A stretch of DNA of 49,555 nucleotides, taken from assembly GCA_016214005.1 (NCBI GenBank), contig JACRPK010000018.1, positions 1-49,555 of the forward strand, given 5' to 3'. The stretch's first letter is position 1. Every line of letters begins with the position of its first letter. This stretch comes from Candidatus Wolfebacteria bacterium. Lineage in GTDB: Bacteria; Patescibacteriota; Minisyncoccia; UBA6257; UBA9933. Shown piece after piece: positions 14,800 through 22,445 of this stretch. Made by a program: the position numbers and the translations under genes. The notes below the pieces were generated by a model. That model did no database searches. It saw only the letters and a list, made by a program, of their open reading frames with translations, and was not told the DNA's origin.

Positions 14800-16203
14800 A
14801 TGAAATTCGGGCGACTAAAAAATCTTTTTCACACTTTCAGCGGGATTTCGCCAAGGGCGGTGGCAATTTTTGCGGGAATAGTTTTTATTATGGCCGTTTC
14901 TTTTTATTTCAATCTTTCAATCTTTCAATCTTTCAATAAATTTTTAGCTTCAGCTCAAACATCGGGCGCTCCACTATATGGTTATGCATGGTCATCAAAC
15001 ATCGGCTGGATAAGTTTTAATTGTTTAAATAGTAGCTCGTGCGCTACATCAAATTATAGCGTTAATCTTGACGCTGATAATAATCTTATTGGCTACGCCT
15101 GGTCATCAAACATCGGCTGGATAAAATTTGATCCGGTTATTACAAATTTAGGGAATAGCGCTCCGACAAATCCTCAACAAGGAGCTAAATTGAATACGAG
15201 TACTAATTTTATAGAGGGGTGGGCAAGAGCTGTTTTGCCGATTGCTTCCGGCGGTTCAGCCGGAGGTTGGGACGGTTGGATTAAAATGTCTAAAGCTGCG
15301 GCGGATAGCGGATCTTCTTATGGCGTTCAATATGATTCTATAAATAAAAAATTGACTGGTTACGCCTGGGGTGGCGATGTAATCGGTTGGATAAGTTTTA
15401 GTGGCACAAATTATAATGTTAGTTTAACAATTCAACAATTTTCGCCCCCGCCCCCTCAACCAATATTAAAAATTTCTCCTAAAATTTCTTCGATGAATGT
15501 AAATTCTACTCAAGATTTTACAGCTAATTTTGATCCCGATGGAACTGGCCCGCAGCTGGAATCTCCTGTTTCGGCATCTTGGGGGAAAATTGGCAGCAAT
15601 ATTTCTTTAAGCGCTTCAACTGGCAAGACAATAACAGTAATATCTCGCAATGAAGGACAGGCTTCAATAACAGCAACATATACAATTGACGGACAAATAT
15701 ACACAGATACTGTTTATTTTAATATTAGTCTTTATTGCGTTTGCGGCTGCGGAGGAATATCTTGCGGAATAAGCGGTGGAGGAGGTGGCGGCGATTATAA
15801 TGGACAAATTGATGTTGATAATATTGAATCAGCTGTTCAGGCATATATTTCCAATAATCCCGGAGTAGAAGTTTATTATCAAGCGTCAAATGAAAAGCTG
15901 GAAGAATATAAATCTTCGCCTGCGGCGCCGAGCGTTTGTCTAGCTTTAAATTATCCAAACTTTTTCTGGAGCCCATTGCCGGCAATTTATAAAGATATAA
16001 CATTTACCGCTACCGGAGATGGATCGTCAAGACTTTGGTCATTTGCGCCGAATGCTGTTCCTTCATCAGCAATGACTAATCCGGCGACAACAAGATTTGC
16101 CTCAACTGCTTCAAAAATAATAAGCTTGAAAGCTTATGATAGCAGAGGCAATTATTGCAAACGCACGAAGAATTTAATTGTCGGCGGAAGAATTGAACAA
16201 TAA
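14800..16203 (+). CDS. GYAW-repeat surface protein with Ig-like domain
   Basis: Predicted exported protein of 467 residues. A basic N-terminus and hydrophobic helix (about residues 17-40) act as signal/anchor. Next come three copies of a repeat around GYAWSSNIGWISF (GYAW..NIGWI.F, the third GYAWGGDVIGWISF) with GWDGWIKM between, an aromatic-rich motif I know from Parcubacteria surface proteins. After a PPPPQP linker there is a bacterial Ig-like region (LKISPKISSMNVNSTQDFTANF), a cysteine- and glycine-rich stretch with CVCGCGGISCG, and a C-terminal PKD-like domain. An 8-bp tandem repeat lies inside the signal-helix coding part. I prefer the ATG after the promoter; an upstream start would overlap hicA. 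Ligand unknown. Confidence 0.7.
   Translation: MKFGRLKNLFHTFSGISPRAVAIFAGIVFIMAVSFYFNLSIFQSFNKFLASAQTSGAPLYGYAWSSNIGWISFNCLNSSSCATSNYSVNLDADNNLIGYAWSSNIGWIKFDPVITNLGNSAPTNPQQGAKLNTSTNFIEGWARAVLPIASGGSAGGWDGWIKMSKAAADSGSSYGVQYDSINKKLTGYAWGGDVIGWISFSGTNYNVSLTIQQFSPPPPQPILKISPKISSMNVNSTQDFTANFDPDGTGPQLESPVSASWGKIGSNISLSASTGKTITVISRNEGQASITATYTIDGQIYTDTVYFNISLYCVCGCGGISCGISGGGGGGDYNGQIDVDNIESAVQAYISNNPGVEVYYQASNEKLEEYKSSPAAPSVCLALNYPNFFWSPLPAIYKDITFTATGDGSSRLWSFAPNAVPSSAMTNPATTRFASTASKIISLKAYDSRGNYCKRTKNLIVGGRIEQ
14907..14937 (+). repeat. 8-bp tandem repeat (TTTCAATC, almost 4 copies) inside a coding region
   Basis: Three full copies of TTTCAATC plus seven bases of a fourth run head to tail within codons about 36-46 of the surface-protein gene. 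The unit is not a multiple of three, so gain or loss of one copy would shift the frame. Confidence 0.9.
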
Positions 16204-16207
16204 AAAT

Positions 16208-16648
16208 ATGCAAAGAGGACAAGTTTTATTGCTTACAACCTTAATTCTCGGCGCCATGATAACCAGCGCTTATTTGTTTGTCGGTTATTTGGCGACCAAA
16301 AAACTTCGCCAATCAATTTTGGTAGTTGATTCAGCTCAAGCTTTTTACGCGTCAGATTCCGGCATTGAGGCTGAATTATATAGAATACTAAAGGGTGGAT
16401 CATTACAATGTAGGTTTATAAATGAAAATGTCGGTTTTAAAGTGTCTTCTTGCGCTGAGGGATTTGTGGAAAATTCAACTTTCGGTTTAGTAATAAAATC
16501 GACAGGCCAGGCTTATAAAGTTACCCGCAGTCAAAAAGATTTTTCACAGACTATATCATCAAGCACTAAATCAATGGCTGGATTGCCTTTTTGTTCAATT
16601 TCGTCGTTAATTCAATCTTGTCCGCTTAATTTAAAGTCAATTTACTGA
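16208..16648 (+). CDS. PilX-like pilus assembly protein
   Basis: 146 residues starting MQRGQVLLLTTLILGAMITS: a short leader ending in Gly, then Gln and a long hydrophobic helix, as in PilX N-terminal domains, followed by SAQAFYASDSGIEAELYRI, the characteristic PilX motif (A..AFYAADSGIE). The glutamate at +5 of true pilins is absent, as often seen in PilX-like proteins. The ATG four bases after the upstream stop was chosen over an upstream start inside the previous gene. The domain beyond is small and has four cysteines. Confidence 0.75.
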   Translation: MQRGQVLLLTTLILGAMITSAYLFVGYLATKKLRQSILVVDSAQAFYASDSGIEAELYRILKGGSLQCRFINENVGFKVSSCAEGFVENSTFGLVIKSTGQAYKVTRSQKDFSQTISSSTKSMAGLPFCSISSLIQSCPLNLKSIY

Positions 16649-16651
16649 AAA

Positions 16652-16671
16652 CCTGCCTGCCGGCAGGCAGG
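16652..16671. repeat. 20-bp perfect palindrome CCTGCCTGCCGGCAGGCAGG
   Basis: A perfect 20-bp GC-rich palindrome in an AT-rich intergenic region just after a stop codon. It resembles GC-rich interspersed palindromes seen in Parcubacteria genomes. It could fold in RNA as a hairpin but has no T-tract. Confidence 0.8.
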
Positions 16672-16704
16672 AGTTATCCACATTTAGTTTATTGAAAAAT
16701 AGAT

Positions 16705-16710
16705 TATAAT
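16705..16710 (+). promoter_or_regulatory. -10 box of the 24-residue-repeat protein gene
   Basis: TATAAT ends 8 bases before the ATG, again predicting a leaderless or near-leaderless message. The -35 region is weak. Confidence 0.4.
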
Positions 16711-16718
16711 ATTTTATA

Positions 16719-17084
16719 ATGAAATTAGCTGAAATTTTTAAAAATAAAAAAATAATTATTGTTGTTATTGTTGTATTTTTAATAATTTTGGGAGCAGGAA
16801 TATTTTTTTATAAAAAATATAATGCTCCACAGATTATATCCGAACAATTAACGCCGGAACAGCTTAAACAAATTAAAAGGCAAGAAGAAATTAAAAATCA
16901 GCTTGAAGAATTAAAAAAATTAAGAGAACAAACAAATTATCAGCCGCCAACCCAAGAAGAAATCAAACAGCAGCTTAAAACAATAGAAACATTGCGAAAA
17001 GAAACTAATTACAAACCGCCCACCCAAGAAGAAATCGCCAATCAGCTTGAAGAATTAAAAAAATTAAGAGAGCAAATTCAATAA
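16719..17084 (+). CDS. membrane-anchored protein with three 24-residue coiled-coil repeats
   Basis: 121-residue protein that I cannot assign. A membrane helix (residues 11-31) follows a basic start, so most of the chain probably faces outside. From about residue 54 it consists of three tandem 24-residue units built on EEI.NQLEELKKLREQTNYQPPTQ; the second and third differ at a few positions and the third is cut before the NY.PPT part. Charge pattern suggests short amphipathic helices broken by PPT turns. It lies between a pilin-like gene and the S74 protein and is 4 bases from the latter, so a spacer or anchor role at the cell surface is plausible. Confidence 0.6.
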   Translation: MKLAEIFKNKKIIIVVIVVFLIILGAGIFFYKKYNAPQIISEQLTPEQLKQIKRQEEIKNQLEELKKLREQTNYQPPTQEEIKQQLKTIETLRKETNYKPPTQEEIANQLEELKKLREQIQ

Positions 17085-17088
17085 ATAT

Positions 17089-18219
17089 ATGAAAATTTTA
17101 TCAAAAATCTTTAAATCTTTAAATTTTATAACCGCGCAAATTATAATTGCTATTATTCTTTTTTCCGGAATTTCTATTGTTTCGGCTGCATGGAGCGAGC
17201 CAACGAGCGCGCCAACGGGCGGAAATGTCGCCGAACCCCTTAACACCAGTTCTAATATTCAATCAATTATTGGCAATACCAAATTAATAGGTGGAAATAT
17301 TGGTCTTTTTGATCTTACGGCTTCGGGAAACGGAATATTTAGCGGAAAAGTTGGAATTGGATCGGCAAATATTCCGACTTCTGCCTTAGAAGTTGTTGGA
17401 AATGTAAAAATTATTAGTCCACAAGGCGGTTTAAACAATTCTTTAATGTTTGGCAGTGGACTTTTTGATAATTATGGGACTTGGGCTGAAGATTTTTCTA
17501 GTACGAATGATAATTGTAATAATAGTAAAACTAGTGAATATACTTGTTTATCAACTGAAAATAAAACTTGTACCGATATTATTACAATAACAGATAAATA
17601 TTCAGTTATACATTATAATAGTAGAAATATAACTTGCGTATCTCCAGATGAGCCGTTGTATTCAATTAAAAATATTGGAGGCATATTGAGTGCTGTTAAT
17701 AATAGCGGAGTTACTACCTTCTCCGTTAATCAAATAGGCGCATTAATTGGTGATGGTAGCGGACTTAATGGTGTTGTAAAAACAGCGGATCTTGCAAATT
17801 ATTTAACTAAAACCGGTGATGGTAGCGGACTCACTGGTGTTGTAAAAACAGCAGGCGATTCAACAATCACAGGAAGTTTAACAATTACCGGAGCTGCAAC
17901 TGCAAATTCTTGGAATACAAGTTCCGACCTTCGCCTTAAAAAAGACATAATCCCGCTTGAAAATATTTTGCCAAAATTAGCCAATATAAATGCTGTTGGT
18001 TTTAATTGGATAGAGAAGAATAAAGACGATAAGCATCAAATTGGTTTTATTGCCCAGGAAGTTGAAAAAGAATTTCCCGAGTTGGTAAGTACTGATGGTA
18101 ACGGCTATGAATCAATGGATTACGGCAAAATGTCCGCTGTTCTTTTGGAAGCTATTAAAGAGCTTAAGGCTGAAAATGATTCTCTTAAAACTCGCATAGA
18201 AAAATTAGAAAATAAATAA
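17089..18219 (+). CDS. exported fibre-like protein with C-terminal S74 intramolecular chaperone
   Basis: 376 residues. An N-terminal signal helix (residues 13-33, ending VSAAW) is followed by AWSEPTSAPTGGNVAEPLNTS, a segment common in Parcubacteria exported proteins. Then come beta-rich stretches with GKVGIGSANIPTSALEVVGNV and two GDGSGL.GVVKTA repeats as in phage tail fibres. The C-terminus from about residue 280 is a Peptidase_S74 intramolecular chaperone (SSDLRLKKDIIPL, FIAQEVEKEFPELV, YGKMSAVLLEAIKEL and a terminal coiled coil). S74 domains trimerise and cleave themselves off fibres. A trimeric surface fibre is inferred. A hairpin terminator follows. Confidence 0.8.
   Translation: MKILSKIFKSLNFITAQIIIAIILFSGISIVSAAWSEPTSAPTGGNVAEPLNTSSNIQSIIGNTKLIGGNIGLFDLTASGNGIFSGKVGIGSANIPTSALEVVGNVKIISPQGGLNNSLMFGSGLFDNYGTWAEDFSSTNDNCNNSKTSEYTCLSTENKTCTDIITITDKYSVIHYNSRNITCVSPDEPLYSIKNIGGILSAVNNSGVTTFSVNQIGALIGDGSGLNGVVKTADLANYLTKTGDGSGLTGVVKTAGDSTITGSLTITGAATANSWNTSSDLRLKKDIIPLENILPKLANINAVGFNWIEKNKDDKHQIGFIAQEVEKEFPELVSTDGNGYESMDYGKMSAVLLEAIKELKAENDSLKTRIEKLENK
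17749..17852 (+). repeat. two copies of a 38-bp repeat at 66-bp period in the fibre gene
   Basis: The DNA encoding GDGSGL.GVVKTA recurs at 17749 and 17815 with only a few substitutions. The 66-bp period equals 22 residues, so copy-number change would keep the frame. Confidence 0.8.
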
Positions 18220-18246
18220 TAAATTAATTAAATTTTAAAAAAGAAA

Positions 18247-18275
18247 AAAGGCCGCCTCTTGCGAGAACGGCCTTT
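18247..18275. terminator. hairpin terminator between convergent genes
   Basis: AAAGGCCG and CGGCCTTT form an 8-bp stem with a short loop, flanked by A-rich and T-rich runs. It can serve both the fibre gene and the converging sensor kinase gene. Confidence 0.75.
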
Positions 18276-18279
18276 GTTG

Positions 18280-19401
18280 TTATTCGGGAAGAGAAACGGT
18301 GAAAATGGTTTTGCCATTTACGCTTTCAAAGCTTAAACTTCCATGATGTCCTTGAATTACATTAAGAACAAACGGAAGCCCCAAGCCGGTGCCTTTCCTT
18401 CCTTTTGTCGTGTAAAATGGGGCAAAAATTTTTTCTTTTTCACTATGCGGAATCTCTCCTTGATTTTCTATTTCTAATAAAATTCCACCATCAACATCTT
18501 TTGTTCCTACAATTATTTTTGAATTAGGTGAAGCATCATTGGCGTTTTTAACCATTTCAAGAATAACAGCGTATATTTTATCTATATCAATATGAATCAT
18601 TTTTGAACTTTTAAGATTAAAAATGATTTCAAGCGCTGAATAATTGTTATCAACGACTAATTTTATGATATTATTCAAATTAATCGCTTTTTTCCCAACA
18701 ACTAATGGTTTTCCGTAGGCGAGAATATTTTCTATTAAACTTAATGCTCTTTTAATTGATATAGATATACTATTTGCAAAAACTTTTGGATCAATATCTT
18801 CTCCTCTTAATATCATCTGGGCAAGAACCATTGGCGCGGTTAAATCATTTCTGAGATGATGAGCTATTGTTGCTATTCCGTGGCCCAATTCTTTCAGACT
18901 TTTTTGCTTTATCATTTCATCCTGCAATCGCTCATTTTCTTCTTTTTCTCTTAAAATAATAAGAAGAAAAGCCAGATCATCGGCAACCACTTTTGCGATG
19001 TGTTTTTCGTGATCGTTGAAAATATAATCTGGTTTTTTGGTGTATATCTGGATAACCCCTATGGTAGAATTTCTAAAAGCAAGCGGAACTATCATTGCTG
19101 ATTTATACCCAAGAGAACTTTGTTTTTCAAAGCGCCAATCGCCAACAATGGAAGAAATTTCTTCTATTTCTTCGTTAGTTATTGCTTTTCCGCTTATGCT
19201 TCCATCTATCGGAATTTTAATATCTATTTGAGGAATTTCTGTTTCTTCTACAACGTGAATGGCAATGGCAATAAGATGTTTTTTATCAGAACTTAAAATT
19301 CTGATGACACACATCCCTGCGCCTTCGCAAATATCACTTAAGATCGTTTCAACATTTTTCCTCAAAAGTTTTTCTATATTCGCCTTAGTGATTTTTATCA
19401 T
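18280..19401 (-). CDS. cytosolic GAF-domain sensor histidine kinase
   Basis: 373-residue soluble kinase. A GAF sensor domain occupies residues 15-150 (GYKSAMIVPLAFRNSTIGVIQIY is typical), followed by a short coiled coil and a dimerisation helix with H-box IAHHLRNDLT near 179-188. The ATPase domain has an N-box EMVKNANDAS near 287, G1 as ILLEIENQGEI, F/G2 as IFAPFYTTKGRKGTGLGLP. No membrane segment, so it senses an internal signal. No response regulator is encoded next to it. Upstream AAGGGG nine bases before the ATG may be a Shine-Dalgarno, though a TATAAG at the same place could be a -10 box. Confidence 0.88.
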   Translation of the reverse strand: MIKITKANIEKLLRKNVETILSDICEGAGMCVIRILSSDKKHLIAIAIHVVEETEIPQIDIKIPIDGSISGKAITNEEIEEISSIVGDWRFEKQSSLGYKSAMIVPLAFRNSTIGVIQIYTKKPDYIFNDHEKHIAKVVADDLAFLLIILREKEENERLQDEMIKQKSLKELGHGIATIAHHLRNDLTAPMVLAQMILRGEDIDPKVFANSISISIKRALSLIENILAYGKPLVVGKKAINLNNIIKLVVDNNYSALEIIFNLKSSKMIHIDIDKIYAVILEMVKNANDASPNSKIIVGTKDVDGGILLEIENQGEIPHSEKEKIFAPFYTTKGRKGTGLGLPFVLNVIQGHHGSLSFESVNGKTIFTVSLPE

Positions 19402-19515
19402 ATTTACCCCTTATATTAAATTGTTAAGGTGCGAAGATGTATTTATAGTATATTGCTAAAATAAAGTCAAGGGGTTGTAAATAGATTTTTGTTTAGTTAA
19501 AATATTATTAAATTT

Positions 19516-20136
19516 ATGGGCAAAAATACAATTTTATCAATAATATTAATTATAATAGCAATAGCCGTTATTTTGTATTTAGCCTCGCTTGGCAATAAAA
19601 ATAATCAAAATATTTTAGAAAATAAAACTGAAATTCAAAAAAATCAAATACAAATAAAAATGCCAATAGCCACTATAAAAACAAATTTAGGAGATATCAA
19701 AATTGAGCTTTTTGAAAAAGACTCTCCTAAAACAACTGCTAATTTTATAAAGCTTTCAAAAGATGGATTTTATGATACCACGCGATTTCACAGAGTTATT
19801 AAAGATTTTATGATTCAGGGCGGTGATCCCAATAGCAAAGATAGCGATTGGTCAAATGACGGCCTTGGCGGTCCGGGATATGTTTTTGAAGATGAAATCA
19901 ATCCCAATAAATTGGTCGGGGGAGTGATAGCCATGGCAAATAGCGGTCCAAATACCAATGGCAGCCAATTTTTTATTATAACGGCTCAGTCTACTCCTTG
20001 GCTTGACGGAAAACATACGGCTTTTGGAAGAGTTATCTCGGGAATGGATGTTGTGTCAAAAATAGAAAATCTTAAAACCTACGCCAATGATAATCCGCAA
20101 GGCCAGGCAATAATAGAAAAAATCATTATTGAATAA
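19516..20136 (+). CDS. membrane-anchored cyclophilin-type peptidyl-prolyl isomerase
   Basis: Prolyl cis-trans isomerase that assists folding. Residues 5-25 form one membrane anchor, with the cyclophilin domain from about 50 outwards, presumably external. Family motifs are clear: FHRVIKDFMIQGGDP (catalytic Arg and substrate-binding residues), GPGYVFEDE, GGVIAMANSGPNTNGSQFFI, WLDGKHTAFGRVISGMDVV. Length 206 is normal for an anchored single-domain enzyme. With the trigger factor here lacking a PPIase domain, this is a separate isomerase for exported proteins (inference). Confidence 0.95.
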   Translation: MGKNTILSIILIIIAIAVILYLASLGNKNNQNILENKTEIQKNQIQIKMPIATIKTNLGDIKIELFEKDSPKTTANFIKLSKDGFYDTTRFHRVIKDFMIQGGDPNSKDSDWSNDGLGGPGYVFEDEINPNKLVGGVIAMANSGPNTNGSQFFIITAQSTPWLDGKHTAFGRVISGMDVVSKIENLKTYANDNPQGQAIIEKIIIE

Positions 20137-20172
20137 TTTTAAAGGTCGACGATTATAAAAATAAATCTATTT

Positions 20173-20571
20173 ATGACAATAACAACAATTTTGTTTTTAA
20201 TTGGCAGAATATTATATGGAGGTTATTTTTTGATAAATGGGATAAATCATTTTATAAAAATGGAAATGATGAAAGGTTATGCTGCTTCAAAAGGCGTTCC
20301 AATAGCCGGTTTAGCAGTAGCTGTTAGCGGATTATTAATCATTTTTGGCGGATTGGGAATTTTGTTCGGTTTCTATACCAAGTGGGCGATTACCGCAATT
20401 GTGATTTTTTTGATTTGTGTGAGTTGTAAAATGCATAATTTTTGGAAAGCGACCGATTCAAATATAAAAATGGCCGATATGATTCATTTTATGAAAAATA
20501 TCGCTTTAATTGGAGCAGCGCTTATGATGTTGGCAATTCCGATTCCGTGGCTGTTTAGTTTAGCTTTTTAA
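20173..20571 (+). CDS. DoxX-family membrane protein
   Basis: 132-residue protein with four predicted membrane helices. RILYGGYFLINGINHFIKMEMMKGYAASKGVP is the DoxX signature at the N-terminus, followed by GLLIIFGGLGILFGFYTKW in the second and third helices. DoxX proteins are linked with redox-related membrane functions in several bacteria, but the reaction is not established and nothing in the neighbourhood clarifies it. A strong terminator follows. Confidence 0.85.
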   Translation: MTITTILFLIGRILYGGYFLINGINHFIKMEMMKGYAASKGVPIAGLAVAVSGLLIIFGGLGILFGFYTKWAITAIVIFLICVSCKMHNFWKATDSNIKMADMIHFMKNIALIGAALMMLAIPIPWLFSLAF

Positions 20572-20578
20572 TTTTTTT

Positions 20579-20607
20579 AAAAAAACGGCTGATTGAGCCG
20601 TTTTTTT
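20579..20607 (+). terminator. rho-independent terminator after doxX
   Basis: AAAAAACGGCT and AGCCGTTTTTT form an 11-bp stem with a five-base loop and a T-run on the 3' side. Confidence 0.85.
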
Positions 20608-20644
20608 ATTGAAAAGAATATTATTAAATGTTAATTTAGAATTA

Positions 20645-21853
20645 ATGAAATATCTTATCTGGCCTTTAGTTTTGGTAATTTTCGGAGCTGTTTTTATTTC
20701 GGGTTTTCTTTTGTATTTTGGAAATTCAGAAACTTTAGAATTTCAATCGGAAGCCGCTGAAAATATTGACGCGCATCCTGATATTAAAATTTTAAGTTTG
20801 CAGATAAAAAATCAAGACATTGAATTTCAAAAACCGCTTGAAAATCCTCCGAAAATAATAAAAGCGCTTTACGCGACAAGCTGGTCGGCCAGTAGCGCAA
20901 AAAAGCTTAATTATCTTATTGATTTAATCAAAAAAACAGAACTTAACGCGATTGTCATTGATATTAAGGATTATTCTGGCAATGTTACTTATCAAACGGA
21001 AATTGAAAAAGTTAATGAATATAAAGCCACTGAAAAAAGAATTCTAAGACCCAATGAAATGATAAAGCGGCTTCATGATGAAGGAATTTATGTGATAGCA
21101 AGGCAGGCTGTTTTTCAAGATCAGCAATTTGCCAAGGCGCGGCCTGATTTGGCTCTTCAAAATAAAATTACGGGAAAATCTTGGAAAGACAGAAAAGGCT
21201 TAATGTGGATGGATAGCGCTTCAAAAGAAGTTTGGGATTATAATATTGCCATTGCCAAGGATGCGTTGAACAGGGGATTTGATGAAATAAATTTTGACTA
21301 TATCCGATTTGCTTCTGACGGAGATGTTGGCGCGATTAAATATCCGATTTATGATGAAACAATCCCGAAGCAGGAAATTATGCGGCAATTTTTTGAATAT
21401 TTAAGAAATCAATTGGTGGACGCAAAAATTTCCGCTGATATTTTCGGAATGGTTTTGATAATGAAAGACGGACAAGGAATAGGCCAATATTTTGAAAATG
21501 TTTTGCCGTATTTTGACGCTGTGGCGCCGATGGTTTACCCTTCTCATTACGCTTCGGGATTTTCTGGATTTAAAAATCCGGCTAATTATCCTTATGAAGT
21601 GGTTAAATATTCTTTAGAAATCGCGGCAAGCAGAATGGCGGCGATGAATACCGCTACAAGCACGGCTGGCATTAAATTGGCGAGAATCCGGCCATGGCTG
21701 CAAGATTTTGACTTGGGCGCTGTTTATGACGCTCAAAAAGTAAGAGGCCAAATTCAGGCAGTTTATGATGTTTTAAATGAAAATAATTATGATGGCTTTA
21801 TGCTTTGGGATCCGGCAAATAATTATACGCCTCAAGCGCTTTTGGCGGAATAA
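20645..21853 (+). CDS. putative GH13-like glycoside hydrolase, membrane anchored
   Basis: 402 residues: a signal/anchor helix (about 5-27), a linker, then a TIM-barrel domain of the putative glycoside hydrolase family formerly DUF4015. Typical pieces are IKALYATSWSASSAKKLNYLIDLI, LNAIVIDIKDYSGNV, YVIARQAVFQD, FDEINFDYIRFASDGD (with acidic residues placed as in a catalytic pocket), ISADIFGM, APMVYPSHYASGF and FMLWDPAN. The substrate is unknown, possibly cell-surface polysaccharide. I prefer the ATG over an in-frame TTG 36 bases upstream that lies against the previous terminator. The 3' end overlaps the converging MFS-like gene by 22 bases. Confidence 0.8.
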   Translation: MKYLIWPLVLVIFGAVFISGFLLYFGNSETLEFQSEAAENIDAHPDIKILSLQIKNQDIEFQKPLENPPKIIKALYATSWSASSAKKLNYLIDLIKKTELNAIVIDIKDYSGNVTYQTEIEKVNEYKATEKRILRPNEMIKRLHDEGIYVIARQAVFQDQQFAKARPDLALQNKITGKSWKDRKGLMWMDSASKEVWDYNIAIAKDALNRGFDEINFDYIRFASDGDVGAIKYPIYDETIPKQEIMRQFFEYLRNQLVDAKISADIFGMVLIMKDGQGIGQYFENVLPYFDAVAPMVYPSHYASGFSGFKNPANYPYEVVKYSLEIAASRMAAMNTATSTAGIKLARIRPWLQDFDLGAVYDAQKVRGQIQAVYDVLNENNYDGFMLWDPANNYTPQALLAE

Positions 21854-22404
21854 TTATTTTTTATTCTTGAATAATTAAGGATTAGCATAAACGAAATTGT
21901 TGCTGTTATAATCATCAAGAATATAAGCGTTTTGAACCCATAGGTAGTTGCAATAATACCCCCTAAAACAGCCGCAATCCCCTGGGAAATATCTTGTAAT
22001 CCTTCAAAAACACTATATTCGTATTCAGAAATATTTTTATCTGTTTTTTCGGCAAATTCAGCGTCAAATGCAGGATTGGCGATGGCGTTTCCGAGCCCGG
22101 TTAAAATTTGAGCCAAAAGAAGAGTATTGATTGATTCAATAATAAAATATGTTCCTATCCCCAAGAGCCAGACAAGCCATCCGCCAGTCATAAGATGCAT
22201 GCGATATTTATAACTCCAATTTTGTTTATGAAGCCATATTTCTGTTCCTCCTTGAATAAAAAAATATACTGCGACTGCCGAAGCGGCATCAAGAATATCC
22301 CCTCCAACTTTTTGGACAAAAATCGCGTAAATCGGCAATAAAATACCCTCAGAAAATGTTGAAAGGCCATATGCAGAAACAAGAATTTTATAATAAGTAT
22401 TCAT
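21832..22404 (-). CDS. half-size MFS transporter-like membrane protein
   Basis: 190 residues with about six hydrophobic helices. YGLSTFSEGILLPIYAIFV at the start and ILTGLGNAIANPAFDAEFAE followed by EYSVFEGLQDISQGIAAVLGGIIAT in the fourth and fifth helices resemble the N- or C-terminal bundle of the major facilitator superfamily. A full MFS protein has twelve helices, so this is half-length; there is no neighbouring second half and no frameshift visible, so it may work as a dimer. Substrate unknown. Confidence 0.65.
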   Translation of the reverse strand: MNTYYKILVSAYGLSTFSEGILLPIYAIFVQKVGGDILDAASAVAVYFFIQGGTEIWLHKQNWSYKYRMHLMTGGWLVWLLGIGTYFIIESINTLLLAQILTGLGNAIANPAFDAEFAEKTDKNISEYEYSVFEGLQDISQGIAAVLGGIIATTYGFKTLIFLMIITATISFMLILNYSRIKNNYSAKSA

Positions 22405-22445
22405 AATTTTTAGTTTATATTAAAAATTATTTTGAAGCAAATTTT

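Noticed and set aside
21832-22404. Half-size MFS protein as a broken gene
   Set aside because: The frame is clean, has its own start and six helices, and neither side contains a remnant of the missing half.
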